In this document: positions 25,843-36,073 of the stretch, piece after piece
How positions within the stretch are numbered: position 1 is the first letter of the stretch
How the letters are laid out: each line of letters begins with the position of its first letter
Origin: Pannonibacter phragmitetus DSM 14782
GTDB lineage: Bacteria; Pseudomonadota; Alphaproteobacteria; Rhizobiales; Stappiaceae
Length of the DNA stretch: 64,000 nucleotides
Reading direction: 5' to 3'
NCBI RefSeq assembly: GCF_000382365.1
Contig: NZ_KB908219.1
Coordinates: 1-64,000 of the forward strand
The notes under the pieces: model-generated
Databases searched by the model: none
Told to the model about the DNA's origin: nothing
What the model saw: the letters and a program-made list of their open reading frames with translations, nothing else
Made by a program: the position numbers and the translations under genes

Positions 25843-27399
25843 TCAGCTGGCCTTGAGCGCGCCCGGGTTGGTGGACTGCTGGCGCAGGCTGAGGCGGTTC
25901 ATGGCCGCCACATAGGCGCGGGCAGAGGCCACCAGCGTGTCGGTGTCGGCCCCCTTGCCGGTGGCGATGCGTCCATTGGCTTCGAGGCGCACGGAGACTT
26001 CCGCCTGCGCATCGGTGCCCTCGGTCACCGCATGCACCTGATAGAGTGACAGGGTGGCGTTGTGCGGGCAGATGGCGCGGATCGCCTTGAAGGTCGCGTC
26101 CACCGGACCATCGCCCGTGGCTTCCTTCGTTTCGTGGCGGCCGTTGATATCCATGGTGAGGATGGCCTTCTGCGGACCGCCGGTGCCGGCAATCACGGTG
26201 AGCGCAATCACCTTTGCGCCTTCGCCGGAGGTGGAGATTTCATCTTCGACCAGCGCCTCGATGTCCTCGTCGTAGACATTCTTCTTGCGGTCGGCGAGGT
26301 CCTTGAAGCGGCGGAAGGCCTCCTGCAGGGCGTTGTCGCCGAGCTCGTAGCCAAGTTCCTTCAGCTTGTCCTTGAAGGCATGGCGGCCCGAATGCTTGCC
26401 CATGACGAGCGAGGTGGCCTTCACGCCGACGTCCTCGGGGCGCATGATCTCGTAGGTCTCGGCATTCTTGAGCATGCCGTCCTGATGGATGCCGCTCTCA
26501 TGCGCGAAGGCGTTCTTGCCGACGATGGCCTTGTTGTACTGCACGGGGAAGTTCGACACGGCCGACACCAGCTTGGAAGCGCGGGTGAGGAACTTCGGCT
26601 CGACGTTGCAGCCATAGGGATAGATGTCGGAGCGGGTGCGGATCGCCATGACGATCTCTTCCAGCGCCGCATTGCCGGCACGTTCGCCGAGGCCGTTGAT
26701 GGTGCACTCGATCTGGCGCGCGCCGCCAGCCACACCGGCCAGCGAGTTGGCAACAGCGAGGCCGAGGTCATTGTGGCAATGCACCGAGAAAATGGCCTTG
26801 TCCGCATTCGGCACGCGGGCGCGGATCTGGGCGAACATGTCGCGGTATTCGTCCGGCGTCGCGTAACCCACCGTATCGGGCAGGTTGATGGTGGTGGCAC
26901 CGGCCTTGATGGCGGCTTCCACCGTGCGGCAGAGATATTCGATCGGCGTGCGGGTGGCGTCCATGGCCGACCATTCCACATCGTCGATGAGGTTGCGGGC
27001 GCGGGTCACCGTGTCGGTGATGATGGCCAGCACCTCGTCCTCGGTCTTGTTCATCTGGTATTTCAGATGGATCGGCGAGGTGGAGACGAATGTGTGGATG
27101 CGGCCGCGCCCGGCAAAGCGCACAGCCTCGCCGCAGCGGTCGATGTCGGCGTGGATGGCGCGGGCGAGACCGGCAATGACGGAGCGCTTGGAGCGCTTGG
27201 CAATCTCGCGCACGGACTCGAAGTCACCGTTGGAGGCAATCGGGAAACCGGCTTCGATGATGTCGACGCCCATGTCGTCGAGCAGTTCTGCCACCTGGAG
27301 CTTTTCTTCCAGCGTCATGGACGCGCCGGGCGACTGCTCGCCATCGCGCAAGGTGGTATCGAAGATGAGGACCTGGTCCTTGGAGCCGGTGGTGGTCAT
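25843..27399 (-). CDS. leuA: 2-isopropylmalate synthase
   Basis: This 518-residue enzyme commits 2-ketoisovalerate to leucine synthesis. The catalytic TIM barrel shows [18 protein letters not shown] (about 8-25), [16 protein letters not shown] (about 205-220) and the metal-binding histidines, and residues 380-510 form the LeuA dimer domain for leucine feedback, including [13 protein letters not shown] and [22 protein letters not shown]. It is preceded by a leucine-rich leader peptide and stem-loop, so it is probably controlled by attenuation. Terminator downstream. It is the only leucine-branch gene in the window. Confidence 0.97.
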   Translation of the reverse strand: MTTTGSKDQVLIFDTTLRDGEQSPGASMTLEEKLQVAELLDDMGVDIIEAGFPIASNGDFESVREIAKRSKRSVIAGLARAIHADIDRCGEAVRFAGRGRIHTFVSTSPIHLKYQMNKTEDEVLAIITDTVTRARNLIDDVEWSAMDATRTPIEYLCRTVEAAIKAGATTINLPDTVGYATPDEYRDMFAQIRARVPNADKAIFSVHCHNDLGLAVANSLAGVAGGARQIECTINGLGERAGNAALEEIVMAIRTRSDIYPYGCNVEPKFLTRASKLVSAVSNFPVQYNKAIVGKNAFAHESGIHQDGMLKNAETYEIMRPEDVGVKATSLVMGKHSGRHAFKDKLKELGYELGDNALQEAFRRFKDLADRKKNVYDEDIEALVEDEISTSGEGAKVIALTVIAGTGGPQKAILTMDINGRHETKEATGDGPVDATFKAIRAICPHNATLSLYQVHAVTEGTDAQAEVSVRLEANGRIATGKGADTDTLVASARAYVAAMNRLSLRQQSTNPGALKAS

Positions 27400-27501
27400 G
27401 GGTGTTCCTTCCCTTGGTGTCTCCCGCCAGCCCTGATGTCATACCCTTGGTAGCGGGGTCTCGGACGGGAGCGATCAGACGTAATCGGGTGAGTTCGCTA
27501 T

Positions 27502-27545
27502 CCCCTGAGAGCCCGCCCGCGCATGGGGCAGCCGACGCTCAGGGG
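27502..27545 (-). promoter_or_regulatory. stem-loop at the end of the leu leader
   Basis: On the minus strand CCCCTGAG (27545-27538), which contains the stop codon of the leader peptide, pairs with CTCAGGGG (27509-27502). A ribosome pausing on leucine codons would change whether this pairing forms. No run of T follows, so the control point may be a different hairpin or translation of leuA. Confidence 0.5.
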
Positions 27546-27631
27546 CATCTAAGCAGAAGCAGCTTGCCAAGCAGAAGGGCGCGCGCGGAAAGGCCGCCAC
27601 GCAGAAGCGCGGTGGTCTTGGAGCCAGTCAT
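27539..27631 (-). CDS. leuL: leucine-rich leader peptide of leuA
   Basis: A 30-codon open frame begins ATG at 27631 and ends TGA at 27539, about 140 bases upstream of leuA. Ten of its 30 residues are leucine, concentrated in ARALLLGKLLLLRCP, exactly the pattern expected for leucine-controlled transcription attenuation. The stop codon sits in a stem-loop. It is short and its expression is inferred, but the coincidence of residue, gene and position is strong. Confidence 0.8.
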   Translation of the reverse strand: MTGSKTTALLRGGLSARALLLGKLLLLRCP

Positions 27632-27749
27632 GTCGCAAGCGGCGATCATGAAATTCAGGGCCTTTCCCGTGCCGGCAGGGCGCCGGACATGCGTTAATTG
27701 CGAAATTGTGTAGCGGATGGGGCCGCCTCACGCAAGAGGGGAGTTCCCC

Positions 27750-28661
27750 TCAAACGAAAAGCTCGCCCCTTGCAACCAGAACGGCCTGCCCGCCGATGCG
27801 CACGGCATGGAGCTTGCGCGCGGCAATGTCGATCTCCAGATCGATCAGCGACGGGCGGCCCATGAAGAAGCCCTGCTCGATGCGGATGAAGTGGGTGCCG
27901 TTGGGAAGCGCGTCGTAGAATTGCACGACACCGGCAAAGGCCGCCGCCGCCGAACCCGTTGCCGGATCTTCCGGCACGCCCATGCCCGGCGCAAACATGC
28001 GGGCATGGAAGCCACTCTCGTTGGAGCGGGTTTCGCGGCAATAGACATAAGCGTTGTTGTGGTCGTCATGGCCGAAGGCGGCGGCCCAGCGGCTCTGATC
28101 CGGCTTCGCACGGGCGAGGGCTTCCAGATCCCGCACCGGCACATAGGTGTAGGCAGGGCCCACCTTGAAGCGGCTGGGCGTGTGATTCTCGAAACCGATC
28201 TCGGATACGTCCAGCGACAGGGCGGCGGCGATCAGCTCCGGATTGACGGTCGGTCCGGCCGGTTCCGGCAGCTTCGGCACGTCAAATTCGGCAAAGGCGG
28301 CCGCGTTTTCGCGCAGGATGACGGCGCAGCGCACCGGCCCGATCTTTTCCTTCAGCACCACCACGGCATCCTGCTCGCCCTTCACCTCGCCGAAGCGCTC
28401 GATGGCGAGAAGCACAGCCGTGCCGACTGTCGGATGCCCGGCGAAGGGCAGTTCGGATTCGGGCGTGAAGATGCGGATGGAGGCGGACTGGCCGGGATTT
28501 TCCGGCGGGAAGACGAAGACGGTTTCGGACAGGTTGAACTCGCGGGCAATCACCTGCATCTGCGCGGTTTCGAGGCCTTCGGAGTCCAGAACCACGGCCA
28601 GCGGATTTCCGGCCAGCGCCTTGTTCGTGAACACATCAAGCACAGCGTAACGGCGTCCCAT
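27750..28661 (-). CDS. PhzF-family isomerase-like protein
   Basis: The protein has 303 residues of the PhzF fold (two diaminopimelate-epimerase-like lobes). Recognised parts: YAVLDVFTNKALAGNPLAVVLDSEGL, REFNLSETVFVFPP (the catalytic Glu of PhzF lies in this motif), IRIFTPESELPFAGHPTVG and GVPEDPATGSAAAAFAG. Most family members do not make phenazine; this one stands without phz genes, so its substrate is unknown. I chose ATG 28661 (MGRRYAVLDV) with AGGAGA nine bases upstream. Confidence 0.88.
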   Translation of the reverse strand: MGRRYAVLDVFTNKALAGNPLAVVLDSEGLETAQMQVIAREFNLSETVFVFPPENPGQSASIRIFTPESELPFAGHPTVGTAVLLAIERFGEVKGEQDAVVVLKEKIGPVRCAVILRENAAAFAEFDVPKLPEPAGPTVNPELIAAALSLDVSEIGFENHTPSRFKVGPAYTYVPVRDLEALARAKPDQSRWAAAFGHDDHNNAYVYCRETRSNESGFHARMFAPGMGVPEDPATGSAAAAFAGVVQFYDALPNGTHFIRIEQGFFMGRPSLIDLEIDIAARKLHAVRIGGQAVLVARGELFV

Positions 28662-28781
28662 CAGCAATGTCTCCTGCAAGTTCCCCCGGCGGGCAGAGGC
28701 CGGTTCAAGATGAGGCCGGACTTTTGCATGGTTTCCGCAGCTTCGCCAGCCCGGCTTTTTCATCTTTGGTGAACGGGTGAT

Positions 28782-29945
28782 TCACGATTTGGGCAGAAGG
28801 CTACGGGCAATCGCCCGTGCATAGCCCGGCGACCGGCGTCCCTTCAGGTCGTCAGCCTGACGCAGGATGACGATGTCCTCGAGTTCCTCTTCCGGGTCGG
28901 TTGCCGCATGGGCCAGCATCTGGGCGCGCAGTTCTTCAGCCGTGGCGTCAAAGGTCAGTTCCTGCCCGATGCAGATGCGCTGGCCGTCGAACAGGGCAAA
29001 GAGGGTGCCCTTCCGGGCGGCATCGATGTCGAGGCCTGCCTCCTCCAGCAGTTCGCGGGCGATGGAGCCCTCCACATCGACGCTGCCGTCAGACCTCAAG
29101 TCATTCAGATCGAGATTGCCGGCCGGCGGATAGCAGGACCCGTGGTTGGCGGTCTTCGGCCCCATGATGCCATAGAGGAGCGCGCCGTCGCTGCTGCGCA
29201 CGATGGCCGAGCCGAACAGGTTGTAGGCCGCCCGGTCCGGAGCACCCCAGTCGCGCCAGGCCAGAAAGGAGGCGTAGTTCACCTCTGCGCAGCGGGCGGT
29301 GAGGTGGCCCCTGTCATGCTGCACCTGCAGCGTATGCAGCTTGCGCCCGTTCCACAGGCTGGGGTTGACACTGGTAAGGCCTTGCCAGTGGGCAGCGATG
29401 GCTTTGGCCTCGCGCGCCTCGAATGCCCAGCCTTGAGAGCGCGACAGGCGCATGGCGATGCTGGTCAGCGGCAGGAACTGCGGCTCGAAAGTGCGCTCCA
29501 TCATCGGAATGGGCTGGTCCGGGGCCATGGTGGAGGGGCGCTCGCTCAAGGTCCGGTAGCCCAGATGATGGTAGAAGGGCGCGGCATGCGGGTCGCTCTC
29601 CAGCAGGATGCGGTAGATTTCCTGATCGCGCGCCAGATCCTCGATGGCCGACAGCAGCAGGCGGCCAAGGCCCTGGCCCTGATGCTCCGGTGCAACGAAA
29701 AGGAAGCCGAGATAGAAATGGTCCTGCCGCATTTCTCCGCCCGCAAAGGCAGCCATGCGCCCCTCGCGTTCTGCAACGATCAGAAGCTGCGAGGTGATGG
29801 TGGCAGGGGAGATGCGCTGCTCGGCGCGGAAGGCTTCCATTACTGCCGCCGGATAGCCCCAGGAGGCCTTGGCCCGGTGCAGGATCTGCGTCAGTTCCGG
29901 AGCATCGGACAAACGGGCGCGGCGCAGGCTGAGGCTTGGAAACAC
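28782..29945 (-). CDS. fusion of a GNAT acetyltransferase and a Nudix hydrolase
   Basis: This protein of about 387 residues has two domains. Residues 5-155 form a GNAT domain (SLRRARLSDAPELTQIL, GFLFVAPEHQGQGLGRLLLSAIE, PFYHHLGYRTL). The second half (about 170-380) ends in a Nudix fold with GSVDVEGSIARELLEEAGLD, containing the Nudix box pattern RELLEEAG; the first glycine region is less typical. The start is probably GTG at 29945, because a pirin terminator lies at 29975-30000 and the next upstream ATG would be beyond it. The fusion suggests acetylation coupled to hydrolysis of a related nucleotide-linked compound, but no substrate can be named. Confidence 0.82.
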   Translation of the reverse strand: MFPSLSLRRARLSDAPELTQILHRAKASWGYPAAVMEAFRAEQRISPATITSQLLIVAEREGRMAAFAGGEMRQDHFYLGFLFVAPEHQGQGLGRLLLSAIEDLARDQEIYRILLESDPHAAPFYHHLGYRTLSERPSTMAPDQPIPMMERTFEPQFLPLTSIAMRLSRSQGWAFEAREAKAIAAHWQGLTSVNPSLWNGRKLHTLQVQHDRGHLTARCAEVNYASFLAWRDWGAPDRAAYNLFGSAIVRSSDGALLYGIMGPKTANHGSCYPPAGNLDLNDLRSDGSVDVEGSIARELLEEAGLDIDAARKGTLFALFDGQRICIGQELTFDATAEELRAQMLAHAATDPEEELEDIVILRQADDLKGRRSPGYARAIARSLLPKS

Positions 29946-29974
29946 TGGGGAAATCCACGGATGAAAAGAACAAA

Positions 29975-30000
29975 AGGGCACACTATGGCTAGCGTGCCCT
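29975..30000 (-). terminator. rho-independent terminator of the pirin gene
   Basis: On the minus strand AGGGCAC and GTGCCCT form a stem around a 12-base loop, followed by TTTTG. It lies about 50 bases after the pirin stop and rules out a GNAT-Nudix start further upstream. Confidence 0.7.
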
Positions 30001-30050
30001 CTCGTGTCCTGCAAGTGCAGGACCCAGTCTCTCATGTCTGATGCCTGCCG

Positions 30051-30956
30051 TTACGGCTTGATGAATGTGCCGTTGCGCAGTTCCGTTACCGCCTGGATCA
30101 GTTCCTCGCGGGTGTTCATGACGATGGGGCCGTGCCAGGCGATCGGCTCGCGGATCGGAGCGCCGGAGACGAGCAGGAAGCGCATGCCTTCCTCGCCGGC
30201 CTGCACCACCACCTCGTCACCCGCCCCGAAGATCACCAGCGTGCGGTTGCCGGTTTCGTCGCGGATGTAGATTTCCTCGTTGTCGAGTTCCTTCTCCGTC
30301 AGCACGCCGAAGGGCTTGGAGGCATCGGCGAAGCGGCCTGCGCCCTCGAAGATATAGGCGAAGGCCTGACGGCGGGTGTCGACCGGCAGCCGCTTGGCGC
30401 GGCCCGGCGGAATGGTGATGTCGAGATACTGCGGGTCGGCGGCAATGCCGTCCACCGGCCCGCGGCGGCCCCAGAACTCGCCGCAGACGACGCGCACGAT
30501 GGTGCCGTCATCATCCTGAATGACGGGGATGTCCTTGGATTCGACGTCCTGATAGCGCGGCGCGGTCATCTTCAGGTTCGACGGCAGGTTGGCCCAAAGC
30601 TGGAAGCCGTGCATGCGGCCCTTGGCATCACCCTCCGGCATTTCCTGATGCATGATGCCGCGCCCGGCGGTCATCCACTGCACATCGCCCGCCCCGAGCG
30701 TGCCAGTGTTGCCGAGGCTGTCGCCATGGTCAACGGTGCCGGCCAGAACATAGGTGATGGTTTCGATGCCGCGGTGCGGATGCCAGGGAAAACCGGCGAG
30801 ATAATCGCGCGGGTTTTCATTGCGGAAGTCGTCCATCATCAGGAACGGATCGGTCAGCTCCGGGTCCTGAAAGCCGAACACTCGGTGCAGATGAACGCCT
30901 GCGCCTTCCAGCGCAGGGGTGGTGCCAGAAATCTGGCGGACGGGACGGATGGACAT
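30051..30956 (-). CDS. pirin family protein
   Basis: The 301-residue protein is a bicupin. It contains FLMMDDFRNENPRDYLAGFPWHPHRGIETITYVLAG (about 38-73), with the metal-binding histidines of the HPHRG motif, and AGRGIMHQEMP. Bacterial pirins can be quercetinases or redox sensors; the role here is unknown. The ATG at 30956 (MSIRPVRQISG) is used because the long in-frame upstream extension has no pirin-like sequence. It ends with a hairpin terminator. It is divergent from the ABC transporter genes. Confidence 0.9.
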   Translation of the reverse strand: MSIRPVRQISGTTPALEGAGVHLHRVFGFQDPELTDPFLMMDDFRNENPRDYLAGFPWHPHRGIETITYVLAGTVDHGDSLGNTGTLGAGDVQWMTAGRGIMHQEMPEGDAKGRMHGFQLWANLPSNLKMTAPRYQDVESKDIPVIQDDDGTIVRVVCGEFWGRRGPVDGIAADPQYLDITIPPGRAKRLPVDTRRQAFAYIFEGAGRFADASKPFGVLTEKELDNEEIYIRDETGNRTLVIFGAGDEVVVQAGEEGMRFLLVSGAPIREPIAWHGPIVMNTREELIQAVTELRNGTFIKP

Positions 30957-31172
30957 GGCAGCCTCCGGATATCTTGTGAAGTTGTCCTGAAGATAGGCCG
31001 CGCCGGGGCAGGGGCCAAGGGCGCGTATCCATACACAGTGTTCAGTCTGGGTGAACGGCGCGGTGAACGGTGAAGTGCTGCAAATTGCGGCAAAGGGGTT
31101 TAAACAGGAGTGCAAAGTGCACATATCCTGCGTCATCCTGCCACAGCCATTCCCTCCTGCACGGACCCCGCC

Positions 31173-32099
31173 ATGCAACCGGCCATTTCCATCGAAGCCC
31201 TTTCCAAGATTTATGACAGCGGCTTTCAGGCGCTGAAGTCAGTCGATCTTTCCATCGGAAAGGGGGAGCTTTTTGCCCTGCTCGGGCCCAATGGGGCCGG
31301 CAAGACAACGCTCATCTCCATCGTCTGCGGCCTTGTGCGGGCGTCATCCGGGCGCGTGCTGGTCAATGGCCATGACACGGTGACCGACTTCCGTGCCGCC
31401 CGCCGTCTGGTCGGGCTGGTGCCGCAGGAACTGACGACCGAGTCCTTCGAAACGGTCTGGGCGACGGTCAGCTTCAGCCGGGGGCTCTTCGGCCTGCCGA
31501 AGAACCCGGGCCATATTGAGAAGATCCTGAAAGACCTGTCCCTGTGGGACAAGAAAGATTCCCGCATCATGACCCTTTCGGGCGGGATGAAGCGGCGCGT
31601 GCTGATTGCCAAGGCGCTGGCACATGAGCCGCAGGTGCTGTTCCTTGACGAGCCGACGGCGGGCGTTGACGTGGAGCTGCGCCGCGACATGTGGCAGGTG
31701 GTGCGGCGGCTGAAGGACTCCGGCGTCACCATCATTCTGACCACCCACTACATCGAGGAGGCCGAGGAAATGGCCGACCGGGTGGGTGTGATCAGCAAGG
31801 GCGAGATCATTCTCGTCGAAGAGAAGAACGCCCTGATGAGCAAGCTTGGCAAGAAGCAGCTGCGCCTGCAGCTGAACGAGCCGCTGGCAGCGGTCCCGGA
31901 AAGTCTGTCTGCCCATGATCTGGCGCTGGAGGATGAGGGCAGGGAGCTGGTCTATACCTATGACACCCAGGGGGAGCGGACCGGCATCACCAGCCTGATG
32001 AATGACCTGCGGGAGGCCGGCATCGCCTTCCGCGACCTGCAGACCCGGCAGGATTCGCTTGAAAAGATCTTCGTCAATCTGGTGAGGCAGTCCCAATGA
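31173..32099 (+). CDS. ABC-2 type exporter ATP-binding protein (YadG-like)
   Basis: This 308-residue ATPase has the Walker A motif [14 protein letters not shown] (about 40-53), the signature [15 protein letters not shown] (about 136-150), Walker [16 protein letters not shown] and the switch His in [15 protein letters not shown]. It powers the permease encoded immediately downstream; the stop codon overlaps that gene by four bases (ATGA). The resemblance to YadG/NodI-type exporters is clear, but the substrate is unknown. Possible substrates range from polysaccharide to drugs. Confidence 0.9.
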   Translation: MQPAISIEALSKIYDSGFQALKSVDLSIGKGELFALLGPNGAGKTTLISIVCGLVRASSGRVLVNGHDTVTDFRAARRLVGLVPQELTTESFETVWATVSFSRGLFGLPKNPGHIEKILKDLSLWDKKDSRIMTLSGGMKRRVLIAKALAHEPQVLFLDEPTAGVDVELRRDMWQVVRRLKDSGVTIILTTHYIEEAEEMADRVGVISKGEIILVEEKNALMSKLGKKQLRLQLNEPLAAVPESLSAHDLALEDEGRELVYTYDTQGERTGITSLMNDLREAGIAFRDLQTRQDSLEKIFVNLVRQSQ

Positions 32100-32857
32100 A
32101 TTTTCGTGCCATTCAGGCCATCTACATGTTCGAGATGGCCCGCACCCTGCGGACACTCTTCCAGAGCATCGTCTCACCGGTGATCTCCACCTCGCTCTAT
32201 TTCGTCGTCTTCGGCGCTGCCATCGGCTCGCGCATTCAGGAGGTGGACGGCATCAGCTACGGCGCCTTCATCGTGCCGGGGCTGACGATGCTGTCGCTGC
32301 TGACGCAGAGCATTTCCAACGCTTCCTTCGGCATCTTCTTCCCGCGCTTCACCGGCACGGTGTTCGAGGTGCTGTCGGCACCGGTCTCCTATCTGGAGAT
32401 TGTCATCGGCTATGTGGGGGCGGCGGCGACCAAGGCCATGCTGGTGGGGGCGATCATCCTCATCACGGCCAGCCTTTTCGTCGACATGCACATCCAGCAT
32501 CCCTTCTGGATGGCGCTGTTCTTCGTGCTGACGTCGGTCACCTTCGCGCTGCTCGGTTTCATCATCGGCATCTGGGCGCGCAATTTCGAGCAGCTGCAGT
32601 TCGTGCCGTTGCTGATCGTCACACCGCTCGCGTTCCTGGGCGGCAGCTTCTATTCGATCCGTATGCTTCCCGAGTTCTGGCAGACGGTGACCATGTTCAA
32701 TCCGGTCGTCTACCTCATATCCGGCTTCCGCTGGAGCTTCTACGGTCAGGCGGATGTGGGTGTGGAACTGTCGCTGGCAATGACGCTTTTGTTCCTTGCG
32801 CTTTGCCTCGGGGTGATTGCGTGGATCTTCAGGACCGGCTATCGCCTCAAGTCATGA
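32096..32857 (+). CDS. ABC-2 type exporter permease (YadH-like)
   Basis: This 253-residue membrane protein has six hydrophobic segments (about 25-45, 58-80, 105-128, 135-160, 170-190, 225-245), and the ABC-2 signature [17 protein letters not shown] near the end. It forms the membrane channel for the ATPase encoded just upstream. The start codon overlaps the ATPase stop. Together they form a two-gene exporter. Confidence 0.9.
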   Translation: MNFRAIQAIYMFEMARTLRTLFQSIVSPVISTSLYFVVFGAAIGSRIQEVDGISYGAFIVPGLTMLSLLTQSISNASFGIFFPRFTGTVFEVLSAPVSYLEIVIGYVGAAATKAMLVGAIILITASLFVDMHIQHPFWMALFFVLTSVTFALLGFIIGIWARNFEQLQFVPLLIVTPLAFLGGSFYSIRMLPEFWQTVTMFNPVVYLISGFRWSFYGQADVGVELSLAMTLLFLALCLGVIAWIFRTGYRLKS

Positions 32858-32878
32858 TCCGGCTGACAAGGTGAGAGA

Positions 32879-33844
32879 GTGCCCGGCGTGACTGCATCCG
32901 TTTTCCGTTCGACGGCCCCCTTGCGCGTTTTGCGCGCCGGGCTGGCCGGTCTTGCCATCCTGACGCTGGCCGCCTGCCAGAGCGCGCAGCAGGCCTCGCG
33001 CCCGCCCGCCATGGCCGCTGTTGCTGCGGTGCCCGCAGTGCAGGCCACGGCAGCTCCTGCGCCGCTCGCGGTGTCACTGGCGCCTGCCAAGGCGGAAGTG
33101 CGCGGCAAGTCAGTGCTGGTGCTCGATATGGCGACGGGGCAGGATCTGGACAGCTTCAATGCCGACGCACCGCGTTATCCGGCCTCGCTGACGAAGATGA
33201 TGACGCTGTATCTCTTGTTCGAGGCGATCGACCGGGGCGAAATCTCCCTCGACAGTCAGCTTGCCGTGTCCGCCCGTGCCGCCTCCCGCCCGCCTGCCAA
33301 GCTGGGCGTGGCTGCAGGAACCTCGTTGCGGGTGGAAGATGCGGTGCAGGCGCTGGCCATCCGCTCAGCCAATGACATGGCGGTGGCGGTTGCCGAACAG
33401 CTGGCGGGCAGCGAGGACGCCTTTGCTGCCGAAATGACCCGCAAGGCCTTGCAGCTTGGCATGAGCCGTACCCGCTTCGTCAATGCTTCCGGCCTGCCGG
33501 ACACCCGGCAGGTGACTACGGCGCGCGACATGGCAACGCTGGGGCTGGCGCTGCGCCGCCGTTTCCCGCAGCACATGCATTATTTCAGCGAGCCCTCGTT
33601 CCAGTTCCGGGGCCGCACCATCGAAGCAACCAACAAGCTGCTGGGCAAGGTGCCGGGCGTTGATGGCCTGAAGACCGGGCACATCGACATGGCCGGATAC
33701 AATCTTGTCGCCACCGGCAGCCGCAACGGCCGCCAGCTTATGGTGGTCGTCCTTGGCGGGGCTACGGAAGCAGCCCGCGACAGGGAAGTGACCGCCCTGT
33801 TCGAGCGGTATTTCGCATCTGCCAGTGCAAGCCTGATGAACTGA
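32879..33844 (+). CDS. D-alanyl-D-alanine carboxypeptidase (S11 family), lipoprotein-like
   Basis: The protein has about 321 residues. It trims the terminal D-Ala from peptidoglycan stem peptides in the periplasm. Penicillin-binding motifs are SLTK (about 100-103), SAND (about 162) and KTGH (about 264). The N-terminus contains ILTLAACQ, a lipobox, so it is probably anchored as a lipoprotein, which is unusual for this family (most use a C-terminal anchor). The start is GTG, either 32879 or 32888; the first is used. It lies 21 bases after the exporter permease and may be co-transcribed. Confidence 0.88.
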   Translation: MPGVTASVFRSTAPLRVLRAGLAGLAILTLAACQSAQQASRPPAMAAVAAVPAVQATAAPAPLAVSLAPAKAEVRGKSVLVLDMATGQDLDSFNADAPRYPASLTKMMTLYLLFEAIDRGEISLDSQLAVSARAASRPPAKLGVAAGTSLRVEDAVQALAIRSANDMAVAVAEQLAGSEDAFAAEMTRKALQLGMSRTRFVNASGLPDTRQVTTARDMATLGLALRRRFPQHMHYFSEPSFQFRGRTIEATNKLLGKVPGVDGLKTGHIDMAGYNLVATGSRNGRQLMVVVLGGATEAARDREVTALFERYFASASASLMN

Positions 33845-33876
33845 TCCCAGCTGCTGGCCTTGACGCCTGCAAAGCA

Positions 33877-33903
33877 AATGGGCCCGTCAATGACGGGCCC
33901 ATT
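33877..33903. terminator. strong hairpin after the carboxypeptidase gene
   Basis: AATGGGCCCGTC (33877-33888) and GACGGGCCCATT (33892-33903) form a perfect 12-bp stem with a 3-base loop. There is no T run directly after, but its position 32 bases after the stop suggests termination or mRNA protection. A near-identical hairpin lies at 34049-34073. Confidence 0.65.
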
Positions 33904-33938
33904 AGAGGTCGTTGACAAAGCCAGAGCTTCTCCTTTTT

Positions 33939-34015
33939 CGTCATGGTCGGGCTTGTCCCGACCATCTGCAAGCCATTGATTTGGTTAGATCCTCGGCACA
34001 AGGCCGAGGATGACG
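33939..34015. repeat. dispersed CGTCAT...ATGACG repeat element
   Basis: The element is bounded by CGTCAT and ATGACG and contains two hairpins, ATGGTCGGG/CCCGACCAT (33943-33965) and ATCCTCGGC/GCCGAGGAT (33989-34011). It resembles in plan, but not in sequence, the repeats near 2.8 and 41.1 kb. It is non-coding. Confidence 0.65.
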
Positions 34016-34048
34016 ATGGAGAGGTCGAAGGTTTGTCAGCAGTCTGAA

Positions 34049-34073
34049 ATGGGCCCGTCGGTGACGGGCCCAT
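34049..34073. terminator. second copy of the GGGCCCGTC hairpin
   Basis: ATGGGCCCGTC (34049-34059) and GACGGGCCCAT (34063-34073) form an 11-bp stem followed on the plus strand by CATTTTG. It nearly repeats the hairpin at 33877-33903, with the CGTCAT repeat element between them. Confidence 0.6.
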
Positions 34074-34100
34074 CATTTTGTTCGTTACGTCCTGACTGCA

Positions 34101-34143
34101 GGATCAGTTGCGGGTCTTGTCGACCAGCTTGTTCTTGCCGATC
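34101..34143. repeat. 43-bp copy of the 3' end of ilvC
   Basis: Bases 34101-34143 are identical to 34195-34237, which hold the last 13 codons and the stop of ilvC plus three bases. The copy lies 94 bases further from ilvC. Between them is a perfect hairpin GGTGCGGGC TAT GCCCGCACC (34147-34167). Confidence 0.9.
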
Positions 34144-34197
34144 ACCGGTGCGGGCTATGCCCGCACCAGTTTTGAAACGTGGACCGGCAAGCCCGGA

Positions 34198-35936
<1,739 letters not shown>

Positions 35937-35963
35937 GGAACTACTCCGGAATTTCTGTACCGT

Positions 35964-35973
35964 ACCGTACGGT
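35964..35973. promoter_or_regulatory. candidate TetR operator
   Basis: The palindrome ACCGTACGGT lies in the repeat-rich string GTACCGTACCGTACGGTTC, 28 bases upstream of the tetR start. TetR proteins usually bind such short palindromes overlapping their own promoter. Confidence 0.45.
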
Positions 35974-36073
35974 TCATGGTTCTAGGCGAGTGGAAATGTG
36001 CCGTCAAGAGGCGAAGAAGGGGATGGGGGCGGAAAGTGAGGCGTGCCATTTCTGGCCCGCCTCGTCTTCAGGG

